DNA of 64,000 nucleotides from Cervus elaphus (taxonomy: Eukaryota; Chordata; Mammalia; Artiodactyla; Cervidae). The notes beneath the pieces are model-generated. The model did not search any database. It saw nothing but the letters and a program-made list of their open reading frames with translations, and was not told the origin of the DNA. Below are positions 11,690-22,563 of this stretch, one piece after another. Each line of letters begins with the position of its first letter. Position 1 is the stretch's first letter. A program made the position numbers and the translations under genes. The stretch lies in contig NC_057847.1 of assembly GCF_910594005.1 (NCBI RefSeq), positions 54,629,501 through 54,693,500 of the forward strand, written 5' to 3'.

Positions 11690-13184
11690 TGTTAATCTAT
11701 GTAGAAATCATATGTGTATATACTTATAAAAATCTGAATCTCTGCTATTTTGTTTAGCCTTCTTTTGTACTTTATATAAAAGGAATCATGATGTATTACT
11801 CTGTGACTCAATATTAAGTATTAGAGATATATTTATGTTGATTTATCTGGAATTCATGTTTCACTGTTGTATACTACTGTATTCTAACAAATATTGAATT
11901 GCAATGTTGTACACTTGAAACATACAATTTTATTTACCAATTTTACCTCCATAACAAAAAATGCATTTCAATTTTTTTATTCTATTGCTGTTGGACATTT
12001 GGATTGATTTGTTATTACAAAATACATGTCACTATAAATGTTCTTGTATATGTTTGCTCATGTTCAAGACCTTCTCTAGAATATACACCTAGAAATGCTG
12101 GGTATGCACAGATGCACCTTTACCAAGCAACTCCAAATTGTTTTCCAAAGTAGTTTTACCAATTTATTCAACTTCATTCTACATCAGCAGTGTATAACCT
12201 TTATTCCACGTACTGCTGATATCTGGCATTATCAGACTTCTGAATTTTTACCATTCTGTTTGGACATAACATTATAGTTCATGATAGTTTTAATACACAT
12301 TGCTTGATTATCATTGCCATTAAGAAATTTTTTCCTATGTTTACTGTCTATTCATCTTTGGAAAACTTTTTGTTATAGCTTCTTCATATTTTAAAGGAAC
12401 TATTTGACTTTTTCATTTGAATTCATAAGATTTTAAAATTTATTCTAGAAATAGCAATCTTTTTTCACTCTTTCCCTTTTTGGTTTATGTTTTCTGCTTG
12501 ATTTAAAAATTATTTATTACCCTGAATTGGCAAATATATTTTCCTCTAATCTTTAAAATTTTTTACTCTTGCTTTTCCAGTTCAAGTACTTGATCTATCT
12601 GGGATTGATTATTTGTATAGTTGAAGATAAAATTTTTTCCATATGGATCATCAATTGTCCAAGCATATTTTAATGATAAATTTATCTTTTGCTACTGATT
12701 GACAATTCTAGTTCTCTCATATATCAGGTTTCCATCAAGGTGTGTAGATTTGATTCTGGCATTTCTTTCTTGTTCCATTGGTCTATGCGATTATTTCCAC
12801 ACTAATGCGACAGTGTCCTAAATAGTATATTTTGTAATAAGTCTTGCCAACTGATAGGTCAAGTCCCTCCACTGGTTATTACTTATTAGGTAAAAATTTG
12901 TTCAGACTATCCTTCAGTTGTATACAAATCTCTCTTCCTTTATAACTCTATCTCCCACTCCTTAACATAATTTTATGATTATTTATAATTATTCTTTAAT
13001 GCATTTGTCTTCCAAATAATATAGGGAAAAAAAGAGGAGTTACACGTCAAATATGCATTACTATTTATGATCATGTTTGCTGAATAACTTTTTTATTGTT
13101 GCTCCTTATTGCTTCATATGATCTTGAGTTATTGTCTAGTATCCTTTGTTTCAGTCTGGGGGACTCCTTATAACATTTTTTATG
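11690..13184 (-). mobile_element. Ancient L1 (L1M-type), antisense
   Basis: On + the order of landmarks is that of an antisense mammalian L1 ORF2 3' half and 3' UTR: 'tacacctagaaatgctgg', 'ccaaattgttttccaaagta', 'tgggattgatt', 'ttccatatgg', 'cttgttccattggtctatgc' and 'gtcttgccaactgatagg'. It is T-rich and diverged, and no frame survives. The boundary with the next L1 part is not sharp. It continues beyond the SINE at 13185. Confidence 0.7.
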
Positions 13185-13388
13185 GTGGTGGTTTAGTTGC
13201 TAAGTCATGTCTGACTCTTGTGACCCCATGGACTGTAACCATCCAGGCTCCTCTGTCCATGGGATTCTCCAGGCAAGAATACTGGAGTGGTCTGTCATTT
13301 CCTTCTCCAGGGGATCTTCCCAACCCAGGAATTGAACCTCAGTATCCTGCATTACAGGAAGATTCTTTACCAATTGAGCCATGAGGAT
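13185..13388 (-). mobile_element. Bov-tA SINE, antisense
   Basis: Reverse orientation: 'ttagttgctaagtcatgtct' at the left is the SINE tail and 'ttctttaccaattgagccat' at the right is the tRNA-like head. It is inserted in old L1 sequence. Short frames here are SINE shadows. Confidence 0.92.
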
Positions 13389-14560
13389 ACTTAGAGAACA
13401 TTTCTTACAGGGTTGGACTACTGTTGATAAACTCCCTTTGATTTTTTCATTTGGAAATGTCTTAATTTCACCTTCATTTTTGCAGGATATTTTTATTAGA
13501 TACAGAATTCTTGGTTGACAATTTTCTTCTTTCAGCACTTACATATGTCATCTTACTGCCTGTTGACCTCCATGATTATGAAAAGAAATCAGCTTATAAT
13601 CTTTTTGAGGATCCCTTGTATGTGATGAGTAGATTCTCATGTGCTATTTTCAAGATTTGCTCTTTGTTTCTGTCTTTTGCAAGTTTGACATGATGTGCTT
13701 GGTGAGAATCTCTTTGTACTTATCCTACTTAGAGTTTGTTGAGCTTCATGGATGTACAGGTTTATGTCCCTTGATTTCCTCCTCTAATCTTTTAGTATAA
13801 CAAAGCAATCTCATAATTTTCTAACGTTGAATCAACTCGACTTTTATATAGAACAATTATGATCTGTTAATAGTGTGTTGTCTTCTTTGTATATCCCTGG
13901 ACTTAGTTTAATAATTTTTATGTGAGATTAACTCATAATTTTCTGTTTCAAACTGACTCTGTATGGTTTAGTATAAAGGATATGCTAGTTTTTACCTATG
14001 AGTATTTCTTTTTCTCTCTTCTCTAAAACAGTGGAATAATCTGTTCCTTGATTGCATGGCAAAATGCATCAATAGAACAATTGCAACAAGCTCCTTTTCT
14101 TTGGGAGAAATTTTAAAACAATAGTTTTAGTTTCTTGGGAGAGTTCTAAGGTGACTTAGATTTTCTAGGTCTTCATGAACAGGTAAGTTTACAAATCTTT
14201 CTAGAAATTTGCCCATTTCACTGATCAATGTAAATTTACTATAACAAAGTTGATACAATACTCTCATACTATCTTTTTAGGATGTGCTGCATCACTAAGT
14301 CCCTCTTTCATCCCTCATTTCATGTATTTTGCATTCTTCTTCCCTTTTTGTTCCCCTTGATTACTCTTGTCAGAGATTTGTTCCTTATTAGTCTTATCAT
14401 AGAACTAACTTTTGGTTGTATTGGTGCTGCATATCATATCTTTAATTTTCATTTAGTTTTTGTTGTTGTTAATTTTATTGGGTTTTTTCCCATTTACCTT
14501 GTTGTGTTGATCTCTATTTCTGTTCTGGCCTCAGTTTTGTGTCCTATCACTGATGCATGA
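13389..14560 (-). mobile_element. Ancient L1 (L1M-type), antisense, continued
   Basis: Typical antisense L1 landmarks: 'agaattcttggttgacaatt', 'ttgaggatcccttgtatgtg', 'agagtttgttgagcttcatgg', and further on 'aaatttgcccatttcactga' and 'actaacttttggttg'. These fall in ORF regions of old L1s but in more than one piece, so the tract may be two fragments. Coding capacity is lost. Confidence 0.6.
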
Positions 14561-16320
14561 TTCATTGAAATTCAGGTTCTAGGCCATCAGAAATTTGCAG
14601 ATACCTCAGGGCAAAAGTCTGTTCCAAATCTCTTTAACTCCTTGGATTATTTGTGATTGGTTTCTAGGGAGTCTATTATTATAACAGCTCATCCAAGCAT
14701 TACAGAAAGATGTCTTTTATTTTTTGTCTACCTTTTTTAGGTGTGCTTCCCAGAAATTTATCAGAAACTACTTGGCCCAGAGCCCTCAAACACTCCCCAT
14801 GTCTCCTACTGTCTTGGAAACAGTGTACAAATTCCTTAGCATAATTTTCTAAGGGCTAGGACCTCAAACCTGTCTTTCATGGCTTTATTTCCCATCAGAT
14901 GATTTTCTTTTCTGTATGGAAACTACTTTTTAATTCCTCTAGACCCATATCAATGTCATTTTTTGGCGATTATTTCTTAATTTCCCAGTCTGAACAAAAA
15001 AACAGTCTGTTCTATAACATGAGTAACAGGTTGTACTGATATCTTTACAACAGTGTTCAGTGTTTGACAAGGAATGAATTTACGGCCACTTCTCCTGCTG
15101 GATTTTGAGTTCATTTAGGCAAGAACTGTGCCTGACATGGAGTAGTCATTCACTCAGTGCTTGTGGAATGAATCAGTGGAATTTTGAATCTCTCTCCTCA
15201 TTTAACATATATTTTCTCCCAGGTCCCACTTTTGATGTGCAGGCGATGGAAGGAATTAAAAGTAAAGTAATAAGACCCTAGAGCCACTGGGACATTTCTT
15301 TTCTGCAGATTTAAACACCTGTGGCCCAGCTCTTAAATGGTATTAGCCAAATTACACCAAGCATTTTGGTTGTACCTTTGGGTTCCGGAGTCTAATTGCT
15401 TGTAATGAAACACTGGAGTCATAATTTGATGGTCTGTAGGTTTCTCAGCTGTTTTTCTCTATGAGAAAATATATAATGGGATATTTTGCACGTGACTGTC
15501 TATATTTTATATGCAATACATCAGTGCTGTGTAAATTTTGTGAACAACTTCTATTATCTTTGAAACCACAGAAGCAGCAAACAGTTATAATTATAGTCTG
15601 AAGAAGCTATAGTGTTTCAAATATGCCTACAGTAGTGGTATTACAATGAGAATGTTCTGTTTGCCTGCAGCTTTCACTCTGCTCAGTGACATCACAATTA
15701 TACTAAATTTTAACAGAAACTTCTGTCCTTAAACAGAAACAGCTTGTTGGAAAATCTAAGAGTTTTCTTTCTTCTGAATTTTTTGGTTCTTCACTGCATG
15801 AAAGTGGGAGAAATGGTAAATATCATGGCATAACTCCATTCTTCGTTATTTCCCGGCTGGTTTTTACTATCATGGAGTGATAGGTATTCTACTTTACTCC
15901 ACATGGGGAATGAATGCACGTTATTTAAAACTTCTTTCTGTGCATCTGCTACTTGTCAACTCATGATCTTCTGATCCTTGAAGATTTGACAACCCTGTGA
16001 TTTGCTTTAATGGAATTACTGAAAAGTTATCAACAAAGACGTTGCAATGTAAGAATGCAAAGTAAGTCCTTAGATGTTTAGAGGGAAATGAACTTCAAAA
16101 GGGGAGTAGTGGCCACAAAGAAATACCTGAATCATTCAATTTTTGGTGTGGTCCTGCATGTCTTTAATTTTGTCGAATGGGAGAGACCATGTTTATGTTG
16201 TCTTCCCTTTTCCTCAGCTGTGACTTATTTTTTCTGTAGCTTATTAATCAATGCCTCATATGGTACTAAATATACTTCAGAATAAGAAAGTAGTATCAGA
16301 GGAACATTCTACTTGGAAAT
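14561..16320. other. Single-copy tract, no gene recognised
   Basis: Mixed AT-rich DNA. A short L2/MIR-like 3' end may lie at about 15100-15180 ('gaactgtgcctgacatggagtagtcattcac...gaatgaat'). No open frame of interest and no young repeat. Confidence 0.45.
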
Positions 16321-16324
16321 AGGA

Positions 16325-16446
16325 AACCTGTCTTCGAATCTCACCCTTTCCTGCCATTTTGTCACTGACTGTGGCAGAATCATTGCATTAATTTTTAAAG
16401 TTTTCTGGGACTTTCTTTCTTTATCTGTAAAATTTAAGCAGTTGGT
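16325..16446 (+). mobile_element. MIR SINE fragment
   Basis: Order 'cctgtcttcgaatctcaccc', 'gccattttgtcactgactgtg', 'ttctttatctgtaaaattt' corresponds to the MIR core ('ggttcgaatcc', 'gccacttactagctgtgtgac', 'cctcatctgtaaaatgg'). It is an old, diverged tRNA-derived mammalian SINE. Confidence 0.7.
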
Positions 16447-16451
16447 TAGAT

Positions 16452-16875
16452 CAGTGATCCTCAAAGTGAAGCCTCTGGACCACTAACATTAACATGATCT
16501 GGGAACTAGCTACAGAAGCAAACTCTCAGTTCCCTCCACAAACCCATGGATTCAGAAACTCAGAGGGTGGAACCCAGCAATCTGTATTTTAATAAGTCCT
16601 CTAGGTGATTCCGAATGTGTTAGTTGCTAAGTCGTGACAATTCTTTGCAACCCCATGGACTGTAGCCTGCCAGACTCCTCTGTCCATGGGGTTCTTCAGG
16701 CAAGATACTGGAGTGGTAGCCACTCCCTTCTGCAAGGGATCTTCCTGACCTAGGGACTGAACCCAGTCCTCCCGCACTGCAAGCAGACCCTTTACAGTTT
16801 CAGCCACCAGGGTAACCCAAAGAACAACAGCTAGGTGATACTAGAGCACATTAATCTTTGAAAACCACTGGATTA
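16452..16875 (+). mobile_element. MER5A-like hAT DNA transposon, split by a SINE
   Basis: Left part reads 'cagtgatcctcaaagtgaag', 'gggaactagctacagaagca', 'attcagaaactcagagggtgg', 'cccagcaatctgtatttta'; the right part after the SINE reads 'ctaggtgatactagagcaca ... tttgaaaaccactgg'. The ends form the expected terminal inverted repeats (cagtg...cactg). It is non-autonomous and encodes nothing. Confidence 0.85.
16610..16830 (-). mobile_element. Bov-tA SINE inside MER5A
   Basis: Antisense copy from 'gttagttgctaagtcgtgac' (tail) to 'agccaccagggtaaccc' (head). The 9-bp duplication ctaggtgat lies at 16601-16609 and 16831-16839 and is itself MER5A sequence, so the insertion point is exact. Confidence 0.93.
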
Positions 16876-16879
16876 GATA

Positions 16880-17984
16880 AACTTTAGGAAACTTCCAACC
16901 CTAAACTCCCATGAGCCTCTATGAATTTCAGGGTAATTTAGGATTAAATTGGATGTTAAGTAAGCATATTCTTCAGCTTGTAATTAAATTTAAAATTTGG
17001 ATTCCAAACACAGATTTAGAAACATATGTAAGAAAAAAAGAAAAAGGATGCTGAAAACGTTGTCCAAAAAAGCGTAATTACTCTGAAAATGTTTTTGAAT
17101 ATAAGCATTTGTAGAATCTGCCTCCATTTGACATCCCAAAATGAACTTGGTATTTCTGTCATACATGTATCTTGATGAGTATTTCCACTGAATGATCACC
17201 ACTGCTTAATGGCTGTGATTTCAGAAAAAAAAGAGTTTAAAATTATTCAGATTTATTGTAATTCACTTCTTATATTTACAGAGGATAACAGTTAATAATC
17301 TGTTCTACATAAGTGCACATACGGCTAAAATTTTTGTTATTGAATATTTGGGCCTTTGGTCTCCTATATAGGGAAATGTCCTTGTGTTTAACCACTTCTG
17401 TGCTTTGTTAACATATGCTTTACCTAACAGTCTGTCTGGCTCCATTTTTTAATAATGCAGAAGCATTTTGGGTGGTGATTTTAATTTTCTAGGATTGGTC
17501 TGATTACATTAACCAAGGCTTTATGCTTTCCAAGGTCACCAAAGGAAGGAGTTGGAGAATCTTTTATTCTTAATCTAAATAAGTTAATACATATAAATAT
17601 GCAATAGAAAATGTAGGAAATCATTTGAAAAATTCTGTAGAAAATAAAAATGAGAACTGGCAAAAGGAAGTGGGAGGATTATCATTTATTTTGCTTTGAT
17701 GAATTAGATAGAATCTGAATAGCTATTCTCAATAAAGAGTGGCCACAACTCTGCTTATCTTAACAGGATCCTTAGTTTAAGACTGGAACATATGTCACAT
17801 TTCACATAACTCTTTTCTTGACCTATTTCTGGAAGCCTGTGAAAAGTTAGCTAAAACATTAATTGATTTCATATATTTATTGCAACTGGAAATAGCCCAA
17901 AGAGGCAAGTTAGTTACTCCCTAAGGCAACTTAGGGAGTAAGTTGTTAATACAAAATCAAGTGAACTGTAAAAGCCATTTTTTT
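16880..17984. other. Single-copy tract
   Basis: AT-rich DNA without a recognised gene or young repeat. A perfect hairpin at 17914-17941 is listed separately. Confidence 0.45.
17914..17941. repeat. Perfect 12-bp inverted repeat with GCAA loop
   Basis: The arm ttactccctaag (17914-17925) is the exact reverse complement of 17930-17941, and the arms are separated by gcaa. The hairpin has no mismatches. No coding or known repeat context was found. Confidence 0.9.
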
Positions 17985-18370
17985 TAAAGTTATTCATTTA
18001 ACAAGTATTTATTGAATGGCTACTATGTACTAAGCATTGTGCTTGACACAGAGGCTAGACCAATGGATAAGGCACCTTGCCTATTAGAGATTAATATCTA
18101 GTTAAGGAGAACAACATTAAAAAATGATTATGCAAATTACAATTAAAAATACAGTGCTATACATGTTATGAAAGAGTTGTATCGGTATATAGACTGCAAT
18201 CATAATACAAAACTGAAGCATAGAATCATCTGAGGATGAGGAAAGACTTTGATACAAGTTATGTTGATAGTCACTTTGACTACTATTTGGAGAATAGTTG
18301 GTTGGAGGCAAGAGTATTGTGAAAAACCAGTTAAGATGCCATTGTAGTAATCCAGGTACTGTTCCCTGTA
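17985..18370 (+). repeat. Ancient LINE-type mammalian repeat
   Basis: Landmarks 'aacaagtatttattgaatgg', 'ctactatgtactaagcattg' and, 250 bp later, 'gccattgtagtaatccagg' occur in the order and spacing of the common old mammalian repeat of this type. It is diverged and non-coding. Confidence 0.6.
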
Positions 18371-18659
18371 ATACAAAGGTATACATAAAGTACCAAGAAT
18401 GAATAATAGAAAGTTGCATAACTTTTGTCCTGATTTTCTGTCATTGGATAGCAAATCATTTCATAGTCTCATAGTTGTGTGAATTGGCAGACTCAGCTGG
18501 TGATATTAACTTGAAATTTCTCATGTAGTTGCAGTCCTTCAGTAATAGGTTCTGGAGTCATCTGAATAATTAACCAAGATGGCCTTCTTTGCACACATGT
18601 CCAGTACCTCAACATACCAGGTTGTAGCTATTTTTTCAGCAAGGCAGCCTAAAGTTCTT

Positions 18660-18996
18660 TTTTTTTTTTTTAATTTTTATCTATTTATTTCATTTTTGGC
18701 TGTGCTGGGCCTTGGTTGCTGCTCAGGCTTTTCTCCAGTTGTGGTGAGCAGGGGCTAGCCTTCAGCTGCAGTGCTGTGTGTGGGTTTCCCTTGTTGCAGA
18801 GCACAGGCCGGGGGCCACAGGTTTCAGTAGTTGCAGTCTGTGCACTCAGTAGTTGCAGCTCCCCAGCCTCTAGAGCACAGGTTCAATAGTTGTTGTGCAC
18901 CGGCTGTGTTGCTTCCCTTGGCATATGGGATCTTCCTGGATCAGGGATTGAACTCAGATCAGGGATCTTTACCACTGAGCCACCAGTGATGCTCTA
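18660..18996 (-). mobile_element. CHR-type tRNA-derived SINE, long form
   Basis: Antisense: an oligo-T tract at the left (18660-18672), then 'tttggctgtgctgggccttg', repeated modules 'cagtagttgcag', and at the right the tRNA-like head 'ggatcagggattgaactcag ... ctgagccaccagtgatgctc'. This family is shared by ruminants, hippos and whales, so it is older than Bov-tA. Confidence 0.85.
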
Positions 18997-19104
18997 GTCT
19001 GAACTTCTTAGAGAATGGCTCTGGGATCCAAAGAGCAAGAAAAAAAAAAAAAACTTCCGGTGTCCTTAAAAGACTCTTAATTTGGAACTGGCATAGCATC
19101 ACTT

Positions 19105-19331
19105 GGGCTTCCCAGGTGGCCCAGTGGAAAAGAATCCACCTGCCAGTGCAGGAGATGCAAGAGACTCAGGAGACGCGGTTTCAATCCTTGGGTCGGGAAG
19201 ATCATCTGGAGGAAGAAACAGCAACCCACTCCAGTATTCTTGCCTGGACAATTCCATGGACAAAGGAGTCTGGTGGGCTCTTGTCTATGGGATCACAAAG
19301 AGTCAGGCACGACTGAGCACATGCGTGTATA
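19105..19331 (+). mobile_element. Bov-tA SINE
   Basis: Head 'gggcttcccaggtggcccag', an extended head region ('gagatgcaagagactcagga'), body 'gcaacccactccagtattct', end 'agtcaggcacgactgagcac'. The duplications catagcatcactt (19092-19104) and catagcaccactt (19332-19344) differ by one base. Its antisense forms the C-terminal tail of the long minus-strand frame that runs out of the adjacent L1. Confidence 0.94.
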
Positions 19332-19398
19332 CATAGCACCACTTCCGTTGCATTCAGTTGTTCAAAACAGTCACAGGCCACTTCAGATTCTAACTGAT

Positions 19399-19414
19399 CA
19401 AAGAACAATTCCAT
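19399..19414. repeat. Left target-site duplication of the twin-primed L1
   Basis: The sequence caaagaacaattccat is repeated exactly at 21673-21688, immediately after the A tail of the L1. The last bases (ccat) also overlap the L1 edge, so the exact element start is ambiguous by 3-4 bases. Confidence 0.95.
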
Positions 19415-20530
19415 TAGGTCCCATTTGTTTAGTTTTGCTTTTATTTCCAATATTCTGGGAGGTGGGTCATAGAGGATCTTGCTGTGATTTATGTCGGAGA
19501 GTGTTTTGCCTATGTTCTCCTCTAGGAGTTTTATAGTTTCTGGTCTTACATTTAGATCTTTAATCCATTTTGAGTTTATTTTTGTGTATGGTGTTAGAAA
19601 GTGTTCTAGTTTCATTCTTTTACAAGTGGTTGACCAGTTTTCCCAGCACCACTTGTTAAAGAGGTTGTCTTTTTTCCATTGTATATCCTTGCCTCCTTTG
19701 TCAAAGATAAGGTGTCCATAGGTCCGTGGATTTATCTCCGGGCTTTCTATTCTGTTCCATTGGTCTATATTTCTGTCTTTGTGCCAGTACCATACTGTCT
19801 TGATGACTGTGGCTTTGTAGTAGAGTCTGAAGTCAGGCAGGTTGATTCCTCCAGTTCCATTCTTCTTTCTCAAGATTACTTTGGCTATTCGAGGTTTTTT
19901 GTATTTCCATACAAATCGTGAAATTCTTTGGTCTAGTTCTGTGAAAAATACCGTTGGTAGCTTGATAGGGATTGCATTGAATCTATAGATTGCTTTGGGT
20001 AGAATAGCCATTTTGACAATATTGATTCTTCCAATCCATGAACACGGTATGTTTCTCCATCTGTTTGTGTCCTCTTTGATTTCTTTCATCAGTGTTTTAT
20101 AGTTTTCTATGTATAGGTCTTTTGTTTCTTTAGGTAGATATACTCCTGAGTATTTTATTCTTTTTGTTGCAATGGTGAATGGTATTGTTTCCTTAATTTC
20201 TCTTTCTGTTTTATCATTGTTAGTATATAGGAATGCAAGGGATTTCTGTGTGTTAATTTTATATCCTGCAACTTTACTATATTCATTGGTTAGCTCTAGG
20301 AATTTTCTGGTAGAGTCTTTAGGGTTTTCTATGTAGAGGATCATGTCATCTGCAAACAGTGAGAGTTTCACTTCTTCTTTTCCTATCTGGATTCCTTTTA
20401 CTTCTTTTTCTGCTCTGATTGCTGTGGCCAAAACTTCCAACACTATGTTGAATAGTAGTGGTGAGAGTGGGCACCCTTGTCTTGTTCCTGACTTCAGGGG
20501 AAATGCTTTCAATTTTTCACCATTGAGGGT
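19412..20530 (-). pseudogene. L1 ORF2 reverse transcriptase segment (inverted piece)
   Basis: About 373 codons of ORF2, open without a stop, from the reverse transcriptase fingers/palm (motif TRQGCPLSPLLFN) through the catalytic FADD box (20345-20356) to the region ending WDLM at 19412. The endonuclease domain and the first part of the RT are missing because of 5' truncation. The frame continues past both L1 edges to form a 542-codon frame (19202-20830) whose first 100 residues are antisense L1 and whose last 70 or so are flank plus antisense SINE. The open frame shows the insertion is recent; there is no reason to think it is expressed. Confidence 0.93.
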
Positions 20531-20543
20531 GATGAAACTTAAA

Positions 20544-21326
20544 ATGAAACTTAAAAGCTTTTGCACTACAAAGGAAACTATAAGTAAGGTGAAAAGACAG
20601 CCCTCAGATTGGGAGAAAATAATAGCAAATGAAGAAACAGACAAAGGATTAATCTCAAAAATATACAAGCAACTCCTGAAGCTCAATTCCAGAAAAATAA
20701 ATGACCCAATCAAAAAATGGGCCAAAGAACTAAACAGACATTTCTCCAAAGAAGACATACAGATGGCTAACAAACACATGAAAAGGTGCTCAACATCACT
20801 CATTATCAGCGAAATGCAAATCAAAACCACAATGAGGTACCATTACTCGCCAGTCAGGATGGCTGCTATCCAAAAGTCTACAAGCAATAAATGCTGGAGA
20901 GGGTGTGGAGAAAAGGGAACCCTCTTACACTGTTGGTGGGAATGCAAACTAGTACAGCCGCTATGGAAAACAGTGTGGAGATTTCTTAAAAAACTGGAAA
21001 TAGAACTGCCATATGACCCAGCAATCCCACTTCTGGGCATACACACTGAGGAAACCAGATCTGAAAGAGACACGTGCACCCCAATGTTCATCTCAGCACT
21101 GTTTATAATAGCCAGGACATGGAAGCAACCTAGATGCCCATCAGCAGATGAATGGATAAGGAAGCTGTGGTACATATACACCATGGAATATTACTCAGCC
21201 GTTAAAAAGAATTCATTTGAATCAGTCCTAATGAGATGGATGAAACTGGAGCCCCTTATACAGAGTGAAGTAAGCCAGAAAGATAAAGAACATTACAGCA
21301 TACTAACACATATATATGGAATTTAG
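20544..21326 (+). pseudogene. L1 ORF2 C-terminal segment (forward piece)
   Basis: About 260 codons of the ORF2 C-terminal domain from MKLKSFCTTKETI to the natural stop after HIYGI. The cysteine motif C-x3-C-x7-H-x4-C is intact (CWRGC...HCWWEC, about 20890-20943). Upstream of codon 68 the open frame (from 20343) is antisense of the inverted piece and is not real. At the junction MKLK is repeated, from a 12-nt tandem duplication (20532-20543 and 20544-20555). Confidence 0.93.
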
Positions 21327-21672
21327 AAAGATGGTAACGATAACCCTATATGCAAAACAGAAAAAGAGACACAGAAATACAGAACAGACTTTTGAACTCT
21401 GTGGGAGAATGTGAGGGTGGGATATTTCAAAAGAACAGCATGTATACTATCTATGGTGAAACAGATCACCAGCCCAGGTGGGATGCATGAGACAAGTGCT
21501 CGGGCCTGGTGCACTGGGAAGACCCAGAGGAATCGGGTGGAGAGGGAGGTGGGAGGGGGGATCGGGATGGGGAATACATGTAAATCTATGGCTGATTCAT
21601 ATCAATGTATGACAAAACCCACTGAAATGTTGTGAAGTAATTAGCCTCCAACTAATTAAAAAAAAAAAAAAG

Positions 21673-21688
21673 CAAAGAACAATTCCAT
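21673..21688. repeat. Right target-site duplication of the twin-primed L1
   Basis: Exact copy of 19399-19414, directly after the A run that ends the L1. After removing the L1 and one copy, the flanking sequence joins into one continuous MLT1-like or unique stretch. Confidence 0.95.
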
Positions 21689-21699
21689 ATCTCAATAGA

Positions 21700-22213
21700 A
21701 GGTGTCATGAGCAATAACAGGATGACCGAGTTGACTCCCAATAATCTTTGCTTTTTGTTATCACGCCCTTCACATTGGATAGGGCTTATCTTGTGTAATC
21801 AATATGATACTGTGGAAATGATGGTCTGGGATTTCCCAGGCTGGGTCATGTAAGTGACTGCGGTTTTGACCAGTTCTTTGGGAAAAGCTAGCCTGTGTGC
21901 TGAACAGCTTTCTGGTGAAGCCCACTGGGAAAGAACTGAGAACCCTTATTAACAGCCAGAACCAGCCCGTCAGCTGTGTGAGTGAGCCATCTTGGAAGGA
22001 GATCATCCAGCCCAAGTCAAAGCTTCAGGTAATTGCAAACCAAGTCACTATTTAGACTGAAACATGAGAGATCTCAAGCTTGAATCATTCATGTAAGCTG
22101 CTCCTAAATTTTGACCCTCAAGAACTTTATGATATAATAAATATCTATTATTGTTTGAAGTTGCTAAATTGTGGGGTAATTTGTTATGCAATGGTAGATA
22201 AACAGGACAGAGG
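21700..22213 (+). mobile_element. MLT1-type (ERVL-MaLR) LTR
   Basis: The order 'ttgctttttgttatcacgcc', 'cttcacattggatag', 'gagtgagccatcttggaagg', 'catccagcccaagtcaa', 'catgagagatctcaagc', 'tgaccctcaagaactttatg', 'ataataaatatctatt', 'ggggtaatttgttatgcaa' is that of an MLT1-class LTR. It is a solo, non-coding fossil; the left limit is uncertain and its start may have been separated by the neighbouring L1 insertion. Confidence 0.75.
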
Positions 22214-22314
22214 CTATTTGCAGAGATAACCCGAGGGCTCTGTTTATGTTTGTTTCACTAGTGAATCTCATGGGTTGTAGTACCCAACTTACAGTTCAGT
22301 ATCATCATAAAAGG

Positions 22315-22535
22315 GGCTTCCCAGGTGGCTCAGTGAGTTAAGAACCTGCCTGCAATGCAGGAGACACAAGAGACGCAGGTTCGATCCCTGGGCCGGGAAG
22401 ATCCCCTGGAGGAGGGCATGGCAACCCACTCCAGTATACTTGCCTGGAGAATCCCATGGACAGAGGAACCTGGCGGGCTATAGTCGATAGGGTCTCAAAG
22501 TGTCGGACACGACCAAAGCAACTGAGCACATGCTT
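22315..22535 (+). mobile_element. Bov-tA SINE, well preserved
   Basis: Head 'ggggcttcccaggtggctca', an intact Pol III B box 'ggttcgatccc', an extended head (acacaagagacgc), body 'gaagatcccctggaggaggg', and end 'gtcggacacgaccaaagcaa'. Flanks 'tatcatcataaaag' and 'acatcattgtaaag' look like a mutated target duplication. It is among the younger SINEs here. Confidence 0.94.
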
Positions 22536-22563
22536 TATACAACATCATTGTAAAGAATGAAGG

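Larger units (their letters stand above)
19412..21672 (+). mobile_element. 5'-truncated, twin-primed (internally inverted) L1
   Basis: A young ruminant L1 in two pieces. 19412 to about 20533 is inverted and carries the upstream part (reverse transcriptase region of ORF2). About 20532-21672 is forward and carries the ORF2 C-terminus, stop (21324-21326), 3' UTR ('ggctgattcatatcaatgta', 'taattagcctccaac') and A tail. The pieces meet at the same L1 position: the inverted part ends at '...gggacctaatg' and the forward part begins at 'atgaaactt'. Exact 16-bp target duplications flank the whole. This is the signature of target-primed reverse transcription with twin priming. It cannot transpose. Confidence 0.96.

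Noticed and set aside
20343..20543. N-terminal 67 codons of the plus-strand frame 20343-21326
   Set aside because: They are the antisense of the inverted L1 half. Only the part from 20544 on is true ORF2.
22315..22535. A tRNA gene, suggested by an intact Pol III B box
   Set aside because: The sequence is a SINE head; no cloverleaf or anticodon arm of a functional tRNA is present.
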